Of a stretch of DNA of 64,000 nt, positions 44,584-55,730 are shown one piece after another; within the stretch, counting starts at the first letter, position 1, and the number at the start of each line of letters is the position of its first letter. The DNA is taken from NCBI GenBank assembly GCA_021805985.1, contig JAJZDN010000005.1, positions 40,062-104,061 of the forward strand, in the 5' to 3' direction. The DNA is from Planctomycetota bacterium. GTDB lineage: Bacteria > Planctomycetota > Phycisphaerae > WQYP01. The notes below the pieces were generated by a model. It saw only the letters and a program-made list of their open reading frames with translations. It ran no database searches and had not been told where the DNA came from. Both the position numbers and the translations under genes were made by a program.

Positions 44584-44911
44584 GGGTCTTCTCCTTTTCC
44601 TGCAATTGTTCCAGATAGATTTCCAGACGATCCAGACTTTCTTCCCAGAAGTTCCGGTATTCCTCAATCCAGCCGCCGGCATGTTTTAAGGGGGCCGGGG
44701 TCAACCTGCACGGACGCCATTGCGCCGTGCGGCTGCGCGAAATCAGATTCGCTTTTTCCAGGACTTTCAGGTGCTTAGAAATCGCCGGCAGCGTCATGTT
44801 AAAAGGCTCGGCCAGCTCCGTCACCGATGATTCGCCGGACGCAAGCCGGGATAAAATCGCCCGTCGCGTCGGGTCGGCCAAGGCACCAAATGTTGTACTG
44901 AGTTGATCCAT
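44492..44911 (-). CDS. ArsR-family repressor
   Basis: A 139-residue winged-helix regulator: FGALADPTRRAILSRLASGESSVTELAEPFNMTLPAISKHLKVLEKANLI is the full DNA-binding domain. No Cys metal site is present, so it is of the type paired with SRPBCC proteins rather than a metal sensor. A 35-residue basic C-terminal tail is read in the overlap with the next gene. It begins a seven-gene minus-strand operon and has a strong promoter with a palindrome at the transcription start. Confidence 0.9.
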   Translation of the reverse strand: MDQLSTTFGALADPTRRAILSRLASGESSVTELAEPFNMTLPAISKHLKVLEKANLISRSRTAQWRPCRLTPAPLKHAGGWIEEYRNFWEESLDRLEIYLEQLQEKEKTHGRKKASNRRKPRTGSGHHAAAQRIAKSRF

Positions 44912-44926
44912 CCGTATCCTTATTAA

Positions 44927-44981
44927 ACCATTAAGTTAATTAACCAAATGGTAATATACAATCTTATATGGAGGCTGTCAA
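44927..44981 (-). promoter_or_regulatory. arsR operon promoter and operator
   Basis: TTGACA (44976-44981) and TATATT (44953-44958) are 17 bases apart. Immediately downstream lies a 26-base imperfect palindrome (44927-44952): ACCATT and AATGGT arms around a central GTTAATTAAC. The layout fits autorepression by the ArsR protein. Confidence 0.72.
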
Positions 44982-45000
44982 ACGCATTTTCTGTTTTTTT

Positions 45001-45822
45001 TCAGGATTCCAAGCCGGACGTGAATGGCTCCTCAACCACGGGAGCCGAACCATCGGCAAGTTCGCCCGTCGCGGCTTCCGCGGGCGGTGCATCCGGATTT
45101 ATCCGCAGCCCAATTGGGTTGTCCGCATCGATTTGTTCGATGATTATTTTTTTCATGCGAATGAGTTCCAGCATGGCCAGAAACAACCCGATCATCTCAG
45201 AGCGACTTTTGCGGCCTGTGAACATGGCCTGCAAGGTCTGCGGCCCATCCCGCATGAGCCGATCTAGAATATCTGCTTGATGAAGGCTGATGGGGGTATC
45301 GTCATAAACAACATCATGGCCAAAAGCCGAATGGCCCACACTGGCCATGATGGCGTTAAAAGCGTCAATAAGGGTGAATAAGTTAATATCGTCAATATCT
45401 AATGGCGTGCGCCCGGCCTCGCGGCGGCCGCTGCGACCAAAACGCTGCTGCTCCACATCGGCACGACGGGCCAGGGCATTGGCGGCGTCTTTGAAATGTT
45501 TGTATTGCAGCAATTGCTCAACGAGCTCGCGCCGCGGATCGGATAATTCCCCGGTGCTGACACTGGACTGCCCTTCCACCACCGGCTGCGGATTAAGCAT
45601 CCGACTTTTGATTTCCATAAGTGTGGCCGCCAGGACGAGAAATTCGCCGGCAAGATTAATATCAATTCGGCGGATCAGCTCAACATGGGCCAGATACTGG
45701 GATGTAATGCGGGAGATGGGAATGTCCTGAATGTCCACTTCTTCTTTTTTTATGAGAAAAAGCAACAGCTCCAACGGGCCGTTATAGACATCCAATTCGA
45801 CTCGGTATTCGCCTTGATTCAT
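45001..45822 (-). CDS. scpA: Segregation and condensation protein A
   Basis: A 273-residue kleisin from the ATG at 45822, where the conserved YRVELDVYNGPLELLLFLIKKEEVDI begins; an upstream in-frame start would read the rpoC terminator. EFLVLAATLMEIKSRMLNP is the ScpB/SMC-binding helix region, and the C-terminal winged helix is present (MIGLFLAMLELIRMKKIIIEQ). ScpA bridges the SMC dimer for chromosome segregation. The usual partner scpB is not in this window. It lies after the rpoC terminator, so it probably needs its own promoter, which is not evident. Confidence 0.92.
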   Translation of the reverse strand: MNQGEYRVELDVYNGPLELLLFLIKKEEVDIQDIPISRITSQYLAHVELIRRIDINLAGEFLVLAATLMEIKSRMLNPQPVVEGQSSVSTGELSDPRRELVEQLLQYKHFKDAANALARRADVEQQRFGRSGRREAGRTPLDIDDINLFTLIDAFNAIMASVGHSAFGHDVVYDDTPISLHQADILDRLMRDGPQTLQAMFTGRKSRSEMIGLFLAMLELIRMKKIIIEQIDADNPIGLRINPDAPPAEAATGELADGSAPVVEEPFTSGLES

Positions 45823-45871
45823 ACGATTCAGGATACTCTTTAAGCCTATTGGCCGCCAGTGGACAACCGTG

Positions 45872-45907
45872 AAAAAAAAAGAGCCGACGGTAAACACCAT
45901 CGGCTCT
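45872..45907 (-). terminator. Rho-independent terminator after rpoC
   Basis: Reading on the minus strand, AGAGCCGA and TCGGCTCT (45880-45907) form an 8-base stem, with a further GGT/ACC pairing inside, followed by nine T. It lies 30 bases after the rpoC stop. Confidence 0.9.
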
Positions 45908-45937
45908 TAGGAACGTCAAATCAATATAAACGCGTCA

Positions 45938-48900
45938 TCACGCACCGGCCGGTTCAGCCACCGGTGCGGCCTTGACCAGGGCCGGGGTGGCGGGTTCCGG
46001 AGGCGGCATGGGAACCGGGATTTCCAGTTCCAATTCCTGAATAGGCTCACCCAAATGAAGAATCTTCATATCCTGATAAGGCCGGAACGCGGTACCGGCG
46101 GGGATCAAGTGGCCCAGAATCACGTTTTCCTTCAGGCCCTGCAAGGTATCTTCGCGACCGGCAATAGCTGCTTCGGTGAGCACCTTGGTGGTTTCCTGGA
46201 AGCTGGCGGCAGAAACAAATGACTCGCTCTGCAAGCTGGCTTTCGTGATACCCAACAACAGGGTTTTAGCAGTCGCCGGCTTCGGGCGACGGGTTTTGGG
46301 AGCCGTCCCGCCCTTGGCCTCAAGTGCCGCAACGGTTTCCTTCAGCTCATCACGGTTGACCAACTGGCCGACCGTATATTCGCTGGTGCCCGGCTCTTCA
46401 ATCCGCAGCATCTTGGCAACCATTTCATTCTGCTTGCGGAACTTGAACTTATCAACAACTTCCGAAGGCAGGAACTTGGTGTCGCCGGGGTTTTCAACTT
46501 TCACTTTGCGAAGCATCTGGGAAACAATGATTTCAATATGCTTATCGCTGATACGCTGGTTTTGCGTGCGATACACATTTTGCACTTCGCCCAGCAGATA
46601 CTGCTGAAGAGCATCTTCGCCCTTGATGCGAAGGATGTCATGCGGTACCAGAGGCCCGTCGATCAATGAATCGCCGGCTTCCACCTGATCGCCGGTATGC
46701 ACACGCAACTGCCGATCCTGCGGGACATGGTGTTCTTTTTCCACGCCGCCGGGGCCACGGATGATGATGGTCATCTTACCGCGACGCTTATCGGAACGCA
46801 GTTCGATGGTCCCGGAAATCTCCGCCATGATGGCGGTATCCTTGGGTTTCCGCGCTTCAAAAATTTCTGTTACGCGGGGCAGACCGGATGTGATATCCGA
46901 TGTACCCTTGATTTCCCGCGGCTGACGCGCCAACAACGTACCCGGCTGAACAACCTGACCTTCGTCAACGTCAATACGGGCTTTGGCGGGCAGATAATGG
47001 AAGTCCAGAATCTTGCCATCGGAAGGATCTTCAATGACGATACGCGGGTGGCGTTCGCCACGGTGCTCGACAATCACCAGACGCTTACTTCCGCCCTTGC
47101 CTTCACTTTCGGCACGTGCGGTTTCACCGTCCTGGATATCTTCGAACTTCACGCGGCCACCCTTTTCAGCAAGAATGGGTGTACGGTGTTGATCCCAACC
47201 GCAAAGCTGCTGGCCGCCCCGGACACTTTCGCCTTCTTTTACCAGAATCGAAGCACCATAGGGAACGCGGGATTTCTCCAGTTCGCGACCTTTGGAATCC
47301 TTAATGGCAATTTCGCCGTTACGTTTGAGTACGACAATATGTTTATTGCCTTCGGCATCCACAACTTCAACAGCATTGAGGTCACGATATTCCACAATAC
47401 CAGCAACGCCGGCCCGCACGTCATTCTTTTCCAGAATACGTGTTGCCGATCCGCCAGTGTGGAACGTACGCATCGTAAGCTGCGTACCGGGTTCACCAAT
47501 CGACTGTGCGGCAATAATACCGGCCGCCAGACCCTCTTCCACCAGCGTGTTGGTGGAATGATCAACGCCATAGCATTTCGCGCAAATGCCGTTGGGGCTT
47601 TCGCACGTTAATGGACTGCGAACCCGAACGGTTTCGATATTCAAATCTTCAATCTTCCGGGCAATGACCTCGGTGATGATTTGTGCCTCACGGACAATCA
47701 CTTCATCCGTTACGGGATTAATCAAGGTATCGGCCGCACACCGTCCGATGATGATGTCTCGCAGAGGCACATCAACCTGTTCACCCTTATAAATGGCACT
47801 TTTCCGAATGCCGTTTTGCGTGCGGCAATCATGCTGGGAAACAATGACATTTTGCGCCACGTCCGCCAGTTTTCGCGTCAGGTAACCGGAGTCCGCCGTC
47901 TTCAATGCCGTGTCGGCCAATCCCTTACGGGCGCCGTGCGTCGACGTGAAATATTCCAACACGGACAAACCTTCGCGGAAATTGGTCTTGATAGGCGTTT
48001 CCATGATTTCACCGGAGGGCCGGCTCATTAAACCACGCATACCGGCAAGCTGCCGGAAGTTATCAACGTTACCACGAGCACCGGAATCTGCCATGAGAAA
48101 CACGGGATTCAGATAAGGCTTACCCTTGGGGTCTTTGGGAGCCATGGGAGTAAGATTTTTCTCATCACGTGTGTCATGTTCCAGTTCCAGCATCATGTCT
48201 TTGGTGACTTCTTCGCGGGCATGCGCCCAGATGTCCAGAAGTTGGTTATAACGTTCACGTTCAGTAATGGCACCGAGGTTGAGATTTTTCTCAACACGAT
48301 CCGCCTTCTTCTGGGATTCCTCAATGATTTGGGACTTGCGGGCGGGAATTCGCAGATCGGTTATACCGAAGCTTAGCCCCGCGAGGGTGGACATCTTAAA
48401 GCCCAGTTCCTTCATGTTGTCCAGCAGGTCAATGGTGGCTGGCCGACCCAGCAACTGATAGCAGTCTGCAATGACGCGGCTGCCACCCTTACTGGAAAGC
48501 GTGTAATTATAGAACGGCATGGCCGGTGCCAAAATGTCGTTAAACATGCAGCGACCGACGGTCGATACGATAACCCGGTTAGCTGGGGCGGCTTCCGGAG
48601 CTTTGCCCTGCCCATTGACTACTTTGCTGCGCGTGATGCGAATACGAATTGGCGTATGAATACCGATCTGCTTGCGGTCATAAGCCAGCAAAGCCTCGTG
48701 ATAATTATGGAACGCCAGTTCCTTGCCAGGCTCACGCCAGCCTGGTTCACCCTGCCGCATGGTGGTGATGTAGTAAATGCCCATCACAATGTCCTGAGAA
48801 GGACCAATAATGGGTGATCCATTGGCGGATGAGAAAATGTTATGCGTGGAAAGCATCAACATTTGTGCTTCAGCCTGGGCTTCCACCGAAAGCGGTAAAT

Positions 48901-50293
48901 GCACGGCCATCTGATCGCCGTCAAAATCGGCATTGAAGCCCTTACAGACCAACGGGTGAATTTTAATAGCGTTACCTTCAATGAGCACCGGCTCAAAGGC
49001 CTGAATACCAATGCGGTGCAGCGTGGGGGCACGATTCAGCAGCACGGGATGACCCTTAATGACTTCTTCCAGGATGTCCCAGATTTCCCGATCCCGACGC
49101 TCAATCATTTTCTTGGCGGACTTGATGGTGTCAGCGTAGCCATGCTCTTTGAGCTTACGGATAATAAACGGCTGGAAAAGCTCCAAAGCGATTTTTTTCG
49201 GCATACCGCATTGATGCAGCTTTAATTCCGGCCCTACGACAATGACCGAACGGGCGGAATAATCCACGCGCTTGCCGAGAAGATTCTCACGGAATCGTCC
49301 CTGCTTGCCTTTAATCATATCCGTCAGAGATTTCAGCGGCCGATTGGACGCCCCCAACACCGGACGACGGCAACGGCCATTGTCAAACAACGCATCAACG
49401 GCCTGTTGCAACATCCGCTTTTCATTGCGGATGATCACTTCCGGCGCGTTAAGATCCACGAGCTTGCGCAAGCGGTTGTTGCGGTTAATAATTCGGCGAT
49501 ACAAATCATTAAGATCACTGGTGGCAAAGTTGCCGGATTCCAACAGCACCAGAGGCCGAAGGTCCGGTGGAATAACCGGAATGACTTCAAAGATCATCCA
49601 TTCGGGCTTATTTTGCGACTGGCGAATAGCCTCCACGATTTTCAGACGTTTTGTGAAGTCCTTAATTTTCTGCTTACTGTTGGTGGTTTCAATACCTTCG
49701 CGAATTTGGCTGGAAACTTCCGCCAGATTCATCGCATTGAGCAGGGAACGCACTGCGTCGGCTCCCATCTCAGCCTTAAAGGAATCACCATATTTCTCGC
49801 GCGCATCGCGATGCTCTTCTTCGGTGAGCAATTGTTTTTTCTTCAAGGGGGTCGTGCCGGGGTCGGTCACGCAATAATCTTGATAATAGACCACTTTTTC
49901 CAAATCACTGGTCTTCATATCCAGCAAGTTGCCCAGCCGACTTGGCATGGCCTTGAAAAACCAGATATGAACAATGGGGGCCGCGAGGCTGATATGCCCC
50001 ATGCGCTTGCGCCGCACACGGCTGTGGGTTACTTTCACCCCGCATCGATCGCAGATGACCCCCTTATATTTCGTGCCCTTATATTTTCCGCAGGCACATT
50101 CCCAGTCCCGCTCCGGGCCGAAAATGCGTTCGCAAAACAATCCGTCCCGTTCGGGGCGATAGGTGCGATAGTTAATGGTTTCAGGCTTTTTGACTTCGCC
50201 AAAGCTCCAGGAACGAATGTCGTTGGGGCTGGCCAAGGCGATTTTTACTGCGCCGTAGTCATTAATTCGATCATAAACTGCTGTTTCAGCCAT
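45938..50293 (-). CDS. rpoC: RNA polymerase beta' subunit
   Basis: A 1451-residue beta' subunit. The N-terminal zinc finger has [20 protein letters not shown] near residues 69-90. The catalytic Mg loop [12 protein letters not shown] lies near residue 460, and the trigger loop and bridge helix region includes TAVNARG-like [23 protein letters not shown] near residue 730. A second zinc site is in [13 protein letters not shown] near residue 910. The C-terminus carries a Pro/Ala-rich tail (last ~25 residues). There is no large lineage insertion comparable to that in gamma-proteobacteria. It is separated from rpoB by a small unknown gene and followed by a clear terminator. Confidence 0.98.
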   Translation of the reverse strand: MAETAVYDRINDYGAVKIALASPNDIRSWSFGEVKKPETINYRTYRPERDGLFCERIFGPERDWECACGKYKGTKYKGVICDRCGVKVTHSRVRRKRMGHISLAAPIVHIWFFKAMPSRLGNLLDMKTSDLEKVVYYQDYCVTDPGTTPLKKKQLLTEEEHRDAREKYGDSFKAEMGADAVRSLLNAMNLAEVSSQIREGIETTNSKQKIKDFTKRLKIVEAIRQSQNKPEWMIFEVIPVIPPDLRPLVLLESGNFATSDLNDLYRRIINRNNRLRKLVDLNAPEVIIRNEKRMLQQAVDALFDNGRCRRPVLGASNRPLKSLTDMIKGKQGRFRENLLGKRVDYSARSVIVVGPELKLHQCGMPKKIALELFQPFIIRKLKEHGYADTIKSAKKMIERRDREIWDILEEVIKGHPVLLNRAPTLHRIGIQAFEPVLIEGNAIKIHPLVCKGFNADFDGDQMAVHLPLSVEAQAEAQMLMLSTHNIFSSANGSPIIGPSQDIVMGIYYITTMRQGEPGWREPGKELAFHNYHEALLAYDRKQIGIHTPIRIRITRSKVVNGQGKAPEAAPANRVIVSTVGRCMFNDILAPAMPFYNYTLSSKGGSRVIADCYQLLGRPATIDLLDNMKELGFKMSTLAGLSFGITDLRIPARKSQIIEESQKKADRVEKNLNLGAITERERYNQLLDIWAHAREEVTKDMMLELEHDTRDEKNLTPMAPKDPKGKPYLNPVFLMADSGARGNVDNFRQLAGMRGLMSRPSGEIMETPIKTNFREGLSVLEYFTSTHGARKGLADTALKTADSGYLTRKLADVAQNVIVSQHDCRTQNGIRKSAIYKGEQVDVPLRDIIIGRCAADTLINPVTDEVIVREAQIITEVIARKIEDLNIETVRVRSPLTCESPNGICAKCYGVDHSTNTLVEEGLAAGIIAAQSIGEPGTQLTMRTFHTGGSATRILEKNDVRAGVAGIVEYRDLNAVEVVDAEGNKHIVVLKRNGEIAIKDSKGRELEKSRVPYGASILVKEGESVRGGQQLCGWDQHRTPILAEKGGRVKFEDIQDGETARAESEGKGGSKRLVIVEHRGERHPRIVIEDPSDGKILDFHYLPAKARIDVDEGQVVQPGTLLARQPREIKGTSDITSGLPRVTEIFEARKPKDTAIMAEISGTIELRSDKRRGKMTIIIRGPGGVEKEHHVPQDRQLRVHTGDQVEAGDSLIDGPLVPHDILRIKGEDALQQYLLGEVQNVYRTQNQRISDKHIEIIVSQMLRKVKVENPGDTKFLPSEVVDKFKFRKQNEMVAKMLRIEEPGTSEYTVGQLVNRDELKETVAALEAKGGTAPKTRRPKPATAKTLLLGITKASLQSESFVSAASFQETTKVLTEAAIAGREDTLQGLKENVILGHLIPAGTAFRPYQDMKILHLGEPIQELELEIPVPMPPPEPATPALVKAAPVAEPAGA

Positions 50294-50331
50294 GGTTAAA
50301 ACTCCATAAAAAGGGAGATATTCTCAATTAA

Positions 50332-50598
50332 TTACCGATCATCAGGATCCATCGGCAACACCGGAACCAAAAGCAGATTCGGAGCGCTTTTTACATTGTC
50401 CCGAATGTCCTCTTCTGTATCCGCCAATTTTTCATTGTAATCAAAGGCTCGCACGTTGGGCTTATCCGGCTGAACAAGCACGTACCAATAGTCGCCGTCA
50501 CGTACCGCCTCAGTAACCGCCAATTTAAATCGTCGGGGTTGGTGTCCCGTTAAATACTTCTGAACCAGAGACCGAACGGTTCTTTTGCTCCATTTCAT
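50332..50598 (-). CDS. Unknown 88-aa protein between rpoB and rpoC
   Basis: A small protein from the ATG at 50598 with GGAG eight bases upstream; a TTG at 50613 is less likely. The N-terminus is basic (KWSKRTVRSLVQKYLTG), the middle is a beta-like segment (DYWYVLVQPD), and the end is acidic to neutral (NLLLVPVLPMDPDDR). No family is recognised. It lies 130 bases after rpoB and 38 bases before rpoC on the same strand, so it must share their transcript. It may be lineage-specific. Confidence 0.72.
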   Translation of the reverse strand: MKWSKRTVRSLVQKYLTGHQPRRFKLAVTEAVRDGDYWYVLVQPDKPNVRAFDYNEKLADTEEDIRDNVKSAPNLLLVPVLPMDPDDR

Positions 50599-50728
50599 GA
50601 CAAGACTCCGCAAGATCTCATAATGTACGCTGCCCCGCGTAACGCGTTACCCGCATCATTGGGATCACAGGCAGCAACTCCGGGCCATGGCATATCCGAT
50701 CAATCTGATTTTGTTATACCCCGACCGA

Positions 50729-53700
50729 TTATATTCCTTTCTTCTTTTCCAACGTAATATTCAACCCTAAGCCACGGATTTCATTGCACAGCACATCAAA
50801 CGAAACCGGTGTACCGGCATCGAGCGTGTTGGTACCTTTGACCATGCTTTCATAAATCTTGGTGCGGCCTTCCACATCATCAGATTTAACGGTCAAAAGT
50901 TCCTGCAATACATACGCGGCGCCGTAAGCTTCCAAGGCCCACACTTCCATCTCACCGAAACGCTGACCGCCGGTGCGGGCTTTTCCGCCAAGGGGCTGCT
51001 GGGTGATAAGACTGTATGGACCGGTTGACCGGGCATGGATTTTCTCATCAACCAGATGGTGAAGTTTAAGCATGTACATGTAACCCACGGTCACCTTTTG
51101 CTCAAACGGTTCGCCGGTACGGCCATCGTACAAGTTAATTTTCAAAAGGGCCGGCATTTCAACTGAAATTTCCCCAGGGGGCGGAGGAAGTTTCTTCTCA
51201 GCCAATTCGACGCGGCGACTGCGCACATGGGCATTGGCCTCTTCGACAGCTTTAAGAATTTCCGATTCGGTGGCACCGTCAAATACCGGCGTAACAGCTT
51301 GGAAGCCCAGTACCGCCGCAGCCCAACCCAGGTGCGTTTCGAGAATCTGCCCAATGTTCATACGCGATGGCACGCCCAGCGGATTTAACACAATATCCAC
51401 CGGCGTTCCGTCTTCCAGGAACGGCATATCCGCTTCGGGAACAATACGGGCAATGACGCCCTTGTTTCCGTGGCGGCCGGCCATCTTATCACCCACTGAC
51501 AGTTGCCGCTTCGTGGCCAGATACACTTTGACCATTTCAAGAACACCCGATGGCAGCTCATCGCCGCGCTTCATGTGCTCCATTTTTCTGGTCTTTTCTT
51601 CACGCATGGATTGCAGCGTGGCTTTATAGCGATGATAAATCTGCTCACCGCGCTTGCGGGCATCTTCTGCGCCTTTGATCCAGCTTACCGCAAAGCTTTC
51701 AACCTGCTCCAGAATGACCTCGTCCTGATCCGACTTACCGACTTTTTGCCGGGTTGATGGATCCACCATGGTCTGACCAGTGGCCTCATTGATTTCATCG
51801 GCCATTTTCCGAAATAGTTCGGCGATGCGCACATCCATCTGCTTGCCGTACTCTTTCATTTCCTTCTGGAGAATTTTCTTCTGGTCGTCGTTCATGTGCA
51901 TGCGACGGCTGAACCGCTGCGCACCAATCACCACGCCTTCAGTTCCGGCGGGAACTTCCAGAGAATCATTCTTCACGTCTTCGCCGGCGCGACCGAAAAT
52001 GGCGTGCAGAAGTTTTTCTTCCGGGGATAGTTCAGTCTTGCTCTTGGGTGAAACCTTACCTACGAGAATATCACCGGGGCTGACATGCGTACCGATGCTG
52101 ACAATTCCAGTTTCGTCCAGGTTTTTTAAAGCCTTTTCGCTGACATTGGGAATATCCCGCGTGAATTCTTCACGTCCGAGCTTGGTTTCGCGCACTTCCA
52201 CATCGAATTCTTCAATGTGGATGGACGTAAATACATCGCCCTTGATCAGCCGTTCAGAAACGACAATGGCGTCTTCATAGTTGTAACCGTCCAAGGTCAT
52301 AAAGGCCACGAGAACATTGCGTCCCAGTGCCAATTCGCCATTGCGGCAAGCTGGCCCGTCGGCAATAATCTGGCCCTTCTTAACCTTTTGTCCCACTGCC
52401 ACCAGCGGCTTCTGGGTCATGCAGGTTTTGTCATTTAACCCGGCATTTTTCCGCAGGACATATTCATCAGAATTGTCGATGACAATCCGGCAGGCATCCA
52501 CAAACGTGATCACACCGGCGCGATCCGCTTTGATAACCATGCCGCTGTTATAAGGAATAATCTTTTCCAGCCCCGTTCCCACGACCGGAGGATCGGTAAT
52601 CAGCAGAGGCACCGCCTGACGTTGCATGTTCGATCCCATCAGGGCGCGATTCGCATCATCATGCTCCAAGAACGGAATTAATGCCGCTGAGATGGCCACC
52701 GTTTGCTTTGGAGAAATATCAACATAGTTAATTTCCGATCCGCGAACCTGCTGCAGATCCCCGTTCACGCGGGCCAGAAGAAGATCCTGCCGCACTTTTC
52801 CGGAATCCGGCGATGCCACTTCTGGCGGAGCCAGAACAGCTTTCATTTCTTCATCGGCACGGAGATATTTATGCACCCCGTTGACCTTGCCGCCTTCAAC
52901 CACACGATACGGCGTGATAAGGAAGCCATAGTCATCAACGCCGGCATAAATCGACAATGACGCAATAAGACCGATGTTGGTGCCTTCCGGCGTTTCAATC
53001 GGACAGATACGCCCATAGTGCGAAATATGCACGTCGCGAACTTCAAAGCCTGCACGCTTGCGATTTAAACCGCCAGGCCCAAGGGCCGACAGGCGGCGTT
53101 CATGCGTAAGCTGCGAAAGCGGATTGGTCTGATCGACCACCTGCGATAGTTCACTGCGACCAAAGAAGTATTCAATGGAACTGCTAATGCTTTTGGAGTT
53201 CACCAGCTCCACAATCTTGGCAACTTCTTCCGGGGCCTTCATGCTTAAACGCTCTTGCACCGTGCGGCGCAGTTTCAGGAAGCCCTTGCGCAGCTCTTCC
53301 TGCGCCAATTCATCAATGGTACGCAGCCGACGATTGCCCAAATGGTCAATATCATCTATGTATCCGCGTCCGCCACGCAATTCCAGGAGGTATTTAATGC
53401 TGCCGAGAATATCTTCCGGCCGCAGCGTCATGACATCTTCAGGAACGTTTTGCTCAAATTTGCGGTTAATGCGGAACCGCCCCACCCGACCAAGGCGATA
53501 ACGGGCCACATCAAAGAATTTTTCCGCAAATAGCGTTTTGGCCTTGTCATCGTTGGGCGGATTGCCCGGCCGCAGACGACTGTAAATCTTACGCAAAGCC
53601 TCTTTATGGCTATGGGAATCATCTTCCTGCAAGGTATTAAGGATCAGCGGATCTGTAAGTTTCTCAATAACTTCGATTTTTTTCAGGCTGCTGGCCTGAA

Positions 53701-54481
53701 TTTTAGCCACCCGATCACCGAGCTGCGCACCGGACTTCACAAGCTCTTCGCCGGTTTCGGTGTCCACAATGGAACCCACCGCATAAAAATCCGCCTTCAA
53801 TTGCCCAACGGCAACCGTGCGGGTTTCGTAAAAGGCCCGGATTAAAGCTTCATCAGTGCCATATTTTTCGTCCATCGCCCGCAGGAAGCTGGTAGCCGGA
53901 ATCTTGCCCGACTGGTCAATACGCACCACCAGGACGTCTTTCTTGGTGACGTTAATTTCAATCCAACTTCCGCGTTCGGGTATTACCCGGCAGGAATGCA
54001 AGGGGCGATCACCTTCCTGAGATTGGATCAGAAAGTCCACGCCCGGTGAGCGGTGAAGCTGTGAAACAATCACGCGCTCGGCTCCGTTGATAATAAATTC
54101 CCCGCCACCCGTCATAATCGGAACATCACCGAGATAAATCGATTCCTCGACCATATCCGGTTTGTCCTTGCGGCTTAAGCGCACCTTAATGCGCAGAGGC
54201 ATGCCGAATGTTAATCGCAGCGCCCGGCATTCATCGCGGGAATACCGCGCTTTGCCCAGTTCATAACTGATGTATTCCAATTTCATTGAGCCGTCATACG
54301 ACTCAATAGGAAATACTTCCCGCATCAAGGCTTCTATGCCGTCATTTTTTCGCTTGTCTGGTTCTGTATCCGCCTGCAGAAACCGTTTATAAGCGGCGGT
54401 CTGAACCTCTATGAGGTTTGGGATGGGCAAAGCATCGCCGCGTTTTGAATAATCACGCACTTGCGTTACACGTACACGCAT
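50729..54481 (-). CDS. rpoB: RNA polymerase beta subunit
   Basis: A 1250-residue beta subunit with [22 protein letters not shown] near residue 130, the rifampicin-pocket segment [36 protein letters not shown] near residue 450 with the normal wild-type residues (D, H and S present), and the catalytic-site [15 protein letters not shown] near residue 1010. GGAGG lies seven bases before the ATG. The gene is divergent from rplA with only a 495-base space, instead of following rplL as in most bacteria. Confidence 0.98.
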   Translation of the reverse strand: MRVRVTQVRDYSKRGDALPIPNLIEVQTAAYKRFLQADTEPDKRKNDGIEALMREVFPIESYDGSMKLEYISYELGKARYSRDECRALRLTFGMPLRIKVRLSRKDKPDMVEESIYLGDVPIMTGGGEFIINGAERVIVSQLHRSPGVDFLIQSQEGDRPLHSCRVIPERGSWIEINVTKKDVLVVRIDQSGKIPATSFLRAMDEKYGTDEALIRAFYETRTVAVGQLKADFYAVGSIVDTETGEELVKSGAQLGDRVAKIQASSLKKIEVIEKLTDPLILNTLQEDDSHSHKEALRKIYSRLRPGNPPNDDKAKTLFAEKFFDVARYRLGRVGRFRINRKFEQNVPEDVMTLRPEDILGSIKYLLELRGGRGYIDDIDHLGNRRLRTIDELAQEELRKGFLKLRRTVQERLSMKAPEEVAKIVELVNSKSISSSIEYFFGRSELSQVVDQTNPLSQLTHERRLSALGPGGLNRKRAGFEVRDVHISHYGRICPIETPEGTNIGLIASLSIYAGVDDYGFLITPYRVVEGGKVNGVHKYLRADEEMKAVLAPPEVASPDSGKVRQDLLLARVNGDLQQVRGSEINYVDISPKQTVAISAALIPFLEHDDANRALMGSNMQRQAVPLLITDPPVVGTGLEKIIPYNSGMVIKADRAGVITFVDACRIVIDNSDEYVLRKNAGLNDKTCMTQKPLVAVGQKVKKGQIIADGPACRNGELALGRNVLVAFMTLDGYNYEDAIVVSERLIKGDVFTSIHIEEFDVEVRETKLGREEFTRDIPNVSEKALKNLDETGIVSIGTHVSPGDILVGKVSPKSKTELSPEEKLLHAIFGRAGEDVKNDSLEVPAGTEGVVIGAQRFSRRMHMNDDQKKILQKEMKEYGKQMDVRIAELFRKMADEINEATGQTMVDPSTRQKVGKSDQDEVILEQVESFAVSWIKGAEDARKRGEQIYHRYKATLQSMREEKTRKMEHMKRGDELPSGVLEMVKVYLATKRQLSVGDKMAGRHGNKGVIARIVPEADMPFLEDGTPVDIVLNPLGVPSRMNIGQILETHLGWAAAVLGFQAVTPVFDGATESEILKAVEEANAHVRSRRVELAEKKLPPPPGEISVEMPALLKINLYDGRTGEPFEQKVTVGYMYMLKLHHLVDEKIHARSTGPYSLITQQPLGGKARTGGQRFGEMEVWALEAYGAAYVLQELLTVKSDDVEGRTKIYESMVKGTNTLDAGTPVSFDVLCNEIRGLGLNITLEKKKGI

Positions 54482-54621
54482 GGTTTAACCTCCGACATTA
54501 AAGGAACCGAAGAACAGTTTCTTTCAGTCCACTGCAACCAAAAAGTATGAATCAACTATGAAGGGGGGGAAAGAAGAACAAACACAAACAACAATGGTAG
54601 CCCGGCTATTCATAGTCCTGC

Positions 54622-54650
54622 ATTGTATACACCCTTAAGGCTTAACGCAA
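54622..54650 (-). promoter_or_regulatory. Candidate rpoB promoter
   Basis: On the minus strand TTGCGT (54645-54650) and TACAAT (54622-54627) are 17 bases apart, leaving a leader of about 130 bases before rpoB. The -10 is good and the -35 weak. Confidence 0.45.
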
Positions 54651-54665
54651 GTGTAACATGTCTGC

Positions 54666-54694
54666 TTGACAAATTTTTCCGGTATAGGTATGTT
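54666..54694 (+). promoter_or_regulatory. rplA-rplJ-rplL promoter
   Basis: A perfect TTGACA (54666-54671) and TATGTT (54689-54694) are spaced by 17 bases. It is back to back with the candidate rpoB promoter, only 15 bases away, so the two halves of the split operon are driven from one divergent control region. Confidence 0.65.
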
Positions 54695-54699
54695 ATTTG

Positions 54700-54977
54700 C
54701 TCCCCTACGGGAGGCCGGACCACGGGCCTGAATAGTGGAAGCCCGGAATGAACTCCGGAGCGGACAAAAAAAAATAGAATCAGGCCGAAACAATTCCTGA
54801 TTTTTCCGTTTCTGCGGCTAAAATTGCCAAGAAACAGCCAATAAAATCACTTGGCACCCCCCTTTGTCCTCTCTGTCAGTTAAAGTAATTATTTCCGAGC
54901 TGAATTTTTCATGGCCTAAGCGCACTGGCATGATCCCTTTGTGCCGCTGTTGCTTATCTTGAGGAGTCTGTGCCGTT
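54700..54977 (+). promoter_or_regulatory. Structured mRNA leader of rplA
   Basis: A leader of about 280 bases. Near its 5' end CTCCC/GGGAG (54700-54713) forms one hairpin. Then GGGC/GCCC (54724-54744) and CCGGA/TCCGG (54743-54758) overlap, so these two stems exclude each other, and CCGGA at 54715-54719 could also pair with 54754-54758. A run of nine A follows at 54766. This may be an autoregulatory ribosomal-protein site (L1 or L10), which is inference. Near 54961 TTGAGGAG gives the rplA ribosome binding site. Confidence 0.45.
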
Positions 54978-55697
54978 ATGGCGATTAAAGCACTAAACCT
55001 ACGCGGAAAACGCTATCGTCAATCAGTGGAGCATTTGCCGAAAGCTCCGGTGACTGTTGAGCAGGCCATTCCTGTGCTCAAAAAATTCAAGGCGGCAAAA
55101 TTCGACGAAAGCGTAAATATTGTCCTCCATTTAGGCATTGATGCCACCCAGGCCGACCAAAACGTCCGTGGGTCGGTAAGTTTGCCCAAAGGCATTGGCA
55201 AGACGCGCCGCGTAATTGCCTTCGTTCAGGGCAACGATATTGAAACCGCCAAGGCCGCCGGAGCCATTGAAGCCGGTGCCGATGATCTCATTAAAAAGGT
55301 CAACGATGGCTGGATGGACTTTGACGTAGCCGTGGCGACACCCGAAATGATGCCGAAAATTACCCGGTTGGGTAAGGTCTTGGGTCCCCAGGGCAAAATG
55401 CCCAGCCCCAAAGCCGGCACCGTCGCAACCGATGTTACCAGTGCCGTTAAGGAATACGCCGCCGGTAAGGTAGAATTCCGCAATGATAAAGGCGGTAATA
55501 TTCACGCCGTTGTTGGCAAATTGAGTTTCCCCGAAGCCGATCTGTCAGCCAATATTCATGCGTTTATCAATACCATTCGCCGGTTAAAGCCCCCTACATC
55601 CAAAGGCCAGTACGTTAAAAAGGTAACACTACACAGCACCATGAGCCCCGGTGTGCAAATTGACACCAGCCATTTGGATGTTATTGAGACCGCCTGA
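54978..55697 (+). CDS. rplA: Ribosomal protein L1
   Basis: A 239-residue L1, the mobile-stalk protein near the ribosomal E site. LNRGKRYR-like N-terminus, then VNIVLHLGIDATQADQNVRGSVSLPKGIGKTRRV, PEMMPKITRLGKVLGPQGKMPSPKAGT and the C-terminal STMSPGVQID are all typical. It lies first in an inverted rplA-rplJ-rplL block; its normal upstream partner rplK lies 3.8 kb away on the other strand. Confidence 0.97.
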   Translation: MAIKALNLRGKRYRQSVEHLPKAPVTVEQAIPVLKKFKAAKFDESVNIVLHLGIDATQADQNVRGSVSLPKGIGKTRRVIAFVQGNDIETAKAAGAIEAGADDLIKKVNDGWMDFDVAVATPEMMPKITRLGKVLGPQGKMPSPKAGTVATDVTSAVKEYAAGKVEFRNDKGGNIHAVVGKLSFPEADLSANIHAFINTIRRLKPPTSKGQYVKKVTLHSTMSPGVQIDTSHLDVIETA

Positions 55698-55730
55698 GAT
55701 TTTCTAAACAACACTTAAGAGGTTTACATT

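Noticed and set aside
46697..47611. 304-residue plus frame opposite rpoC
   Set aside because: Antisense shadow of a certain gene; no ribosome binding site or recognisable domain.
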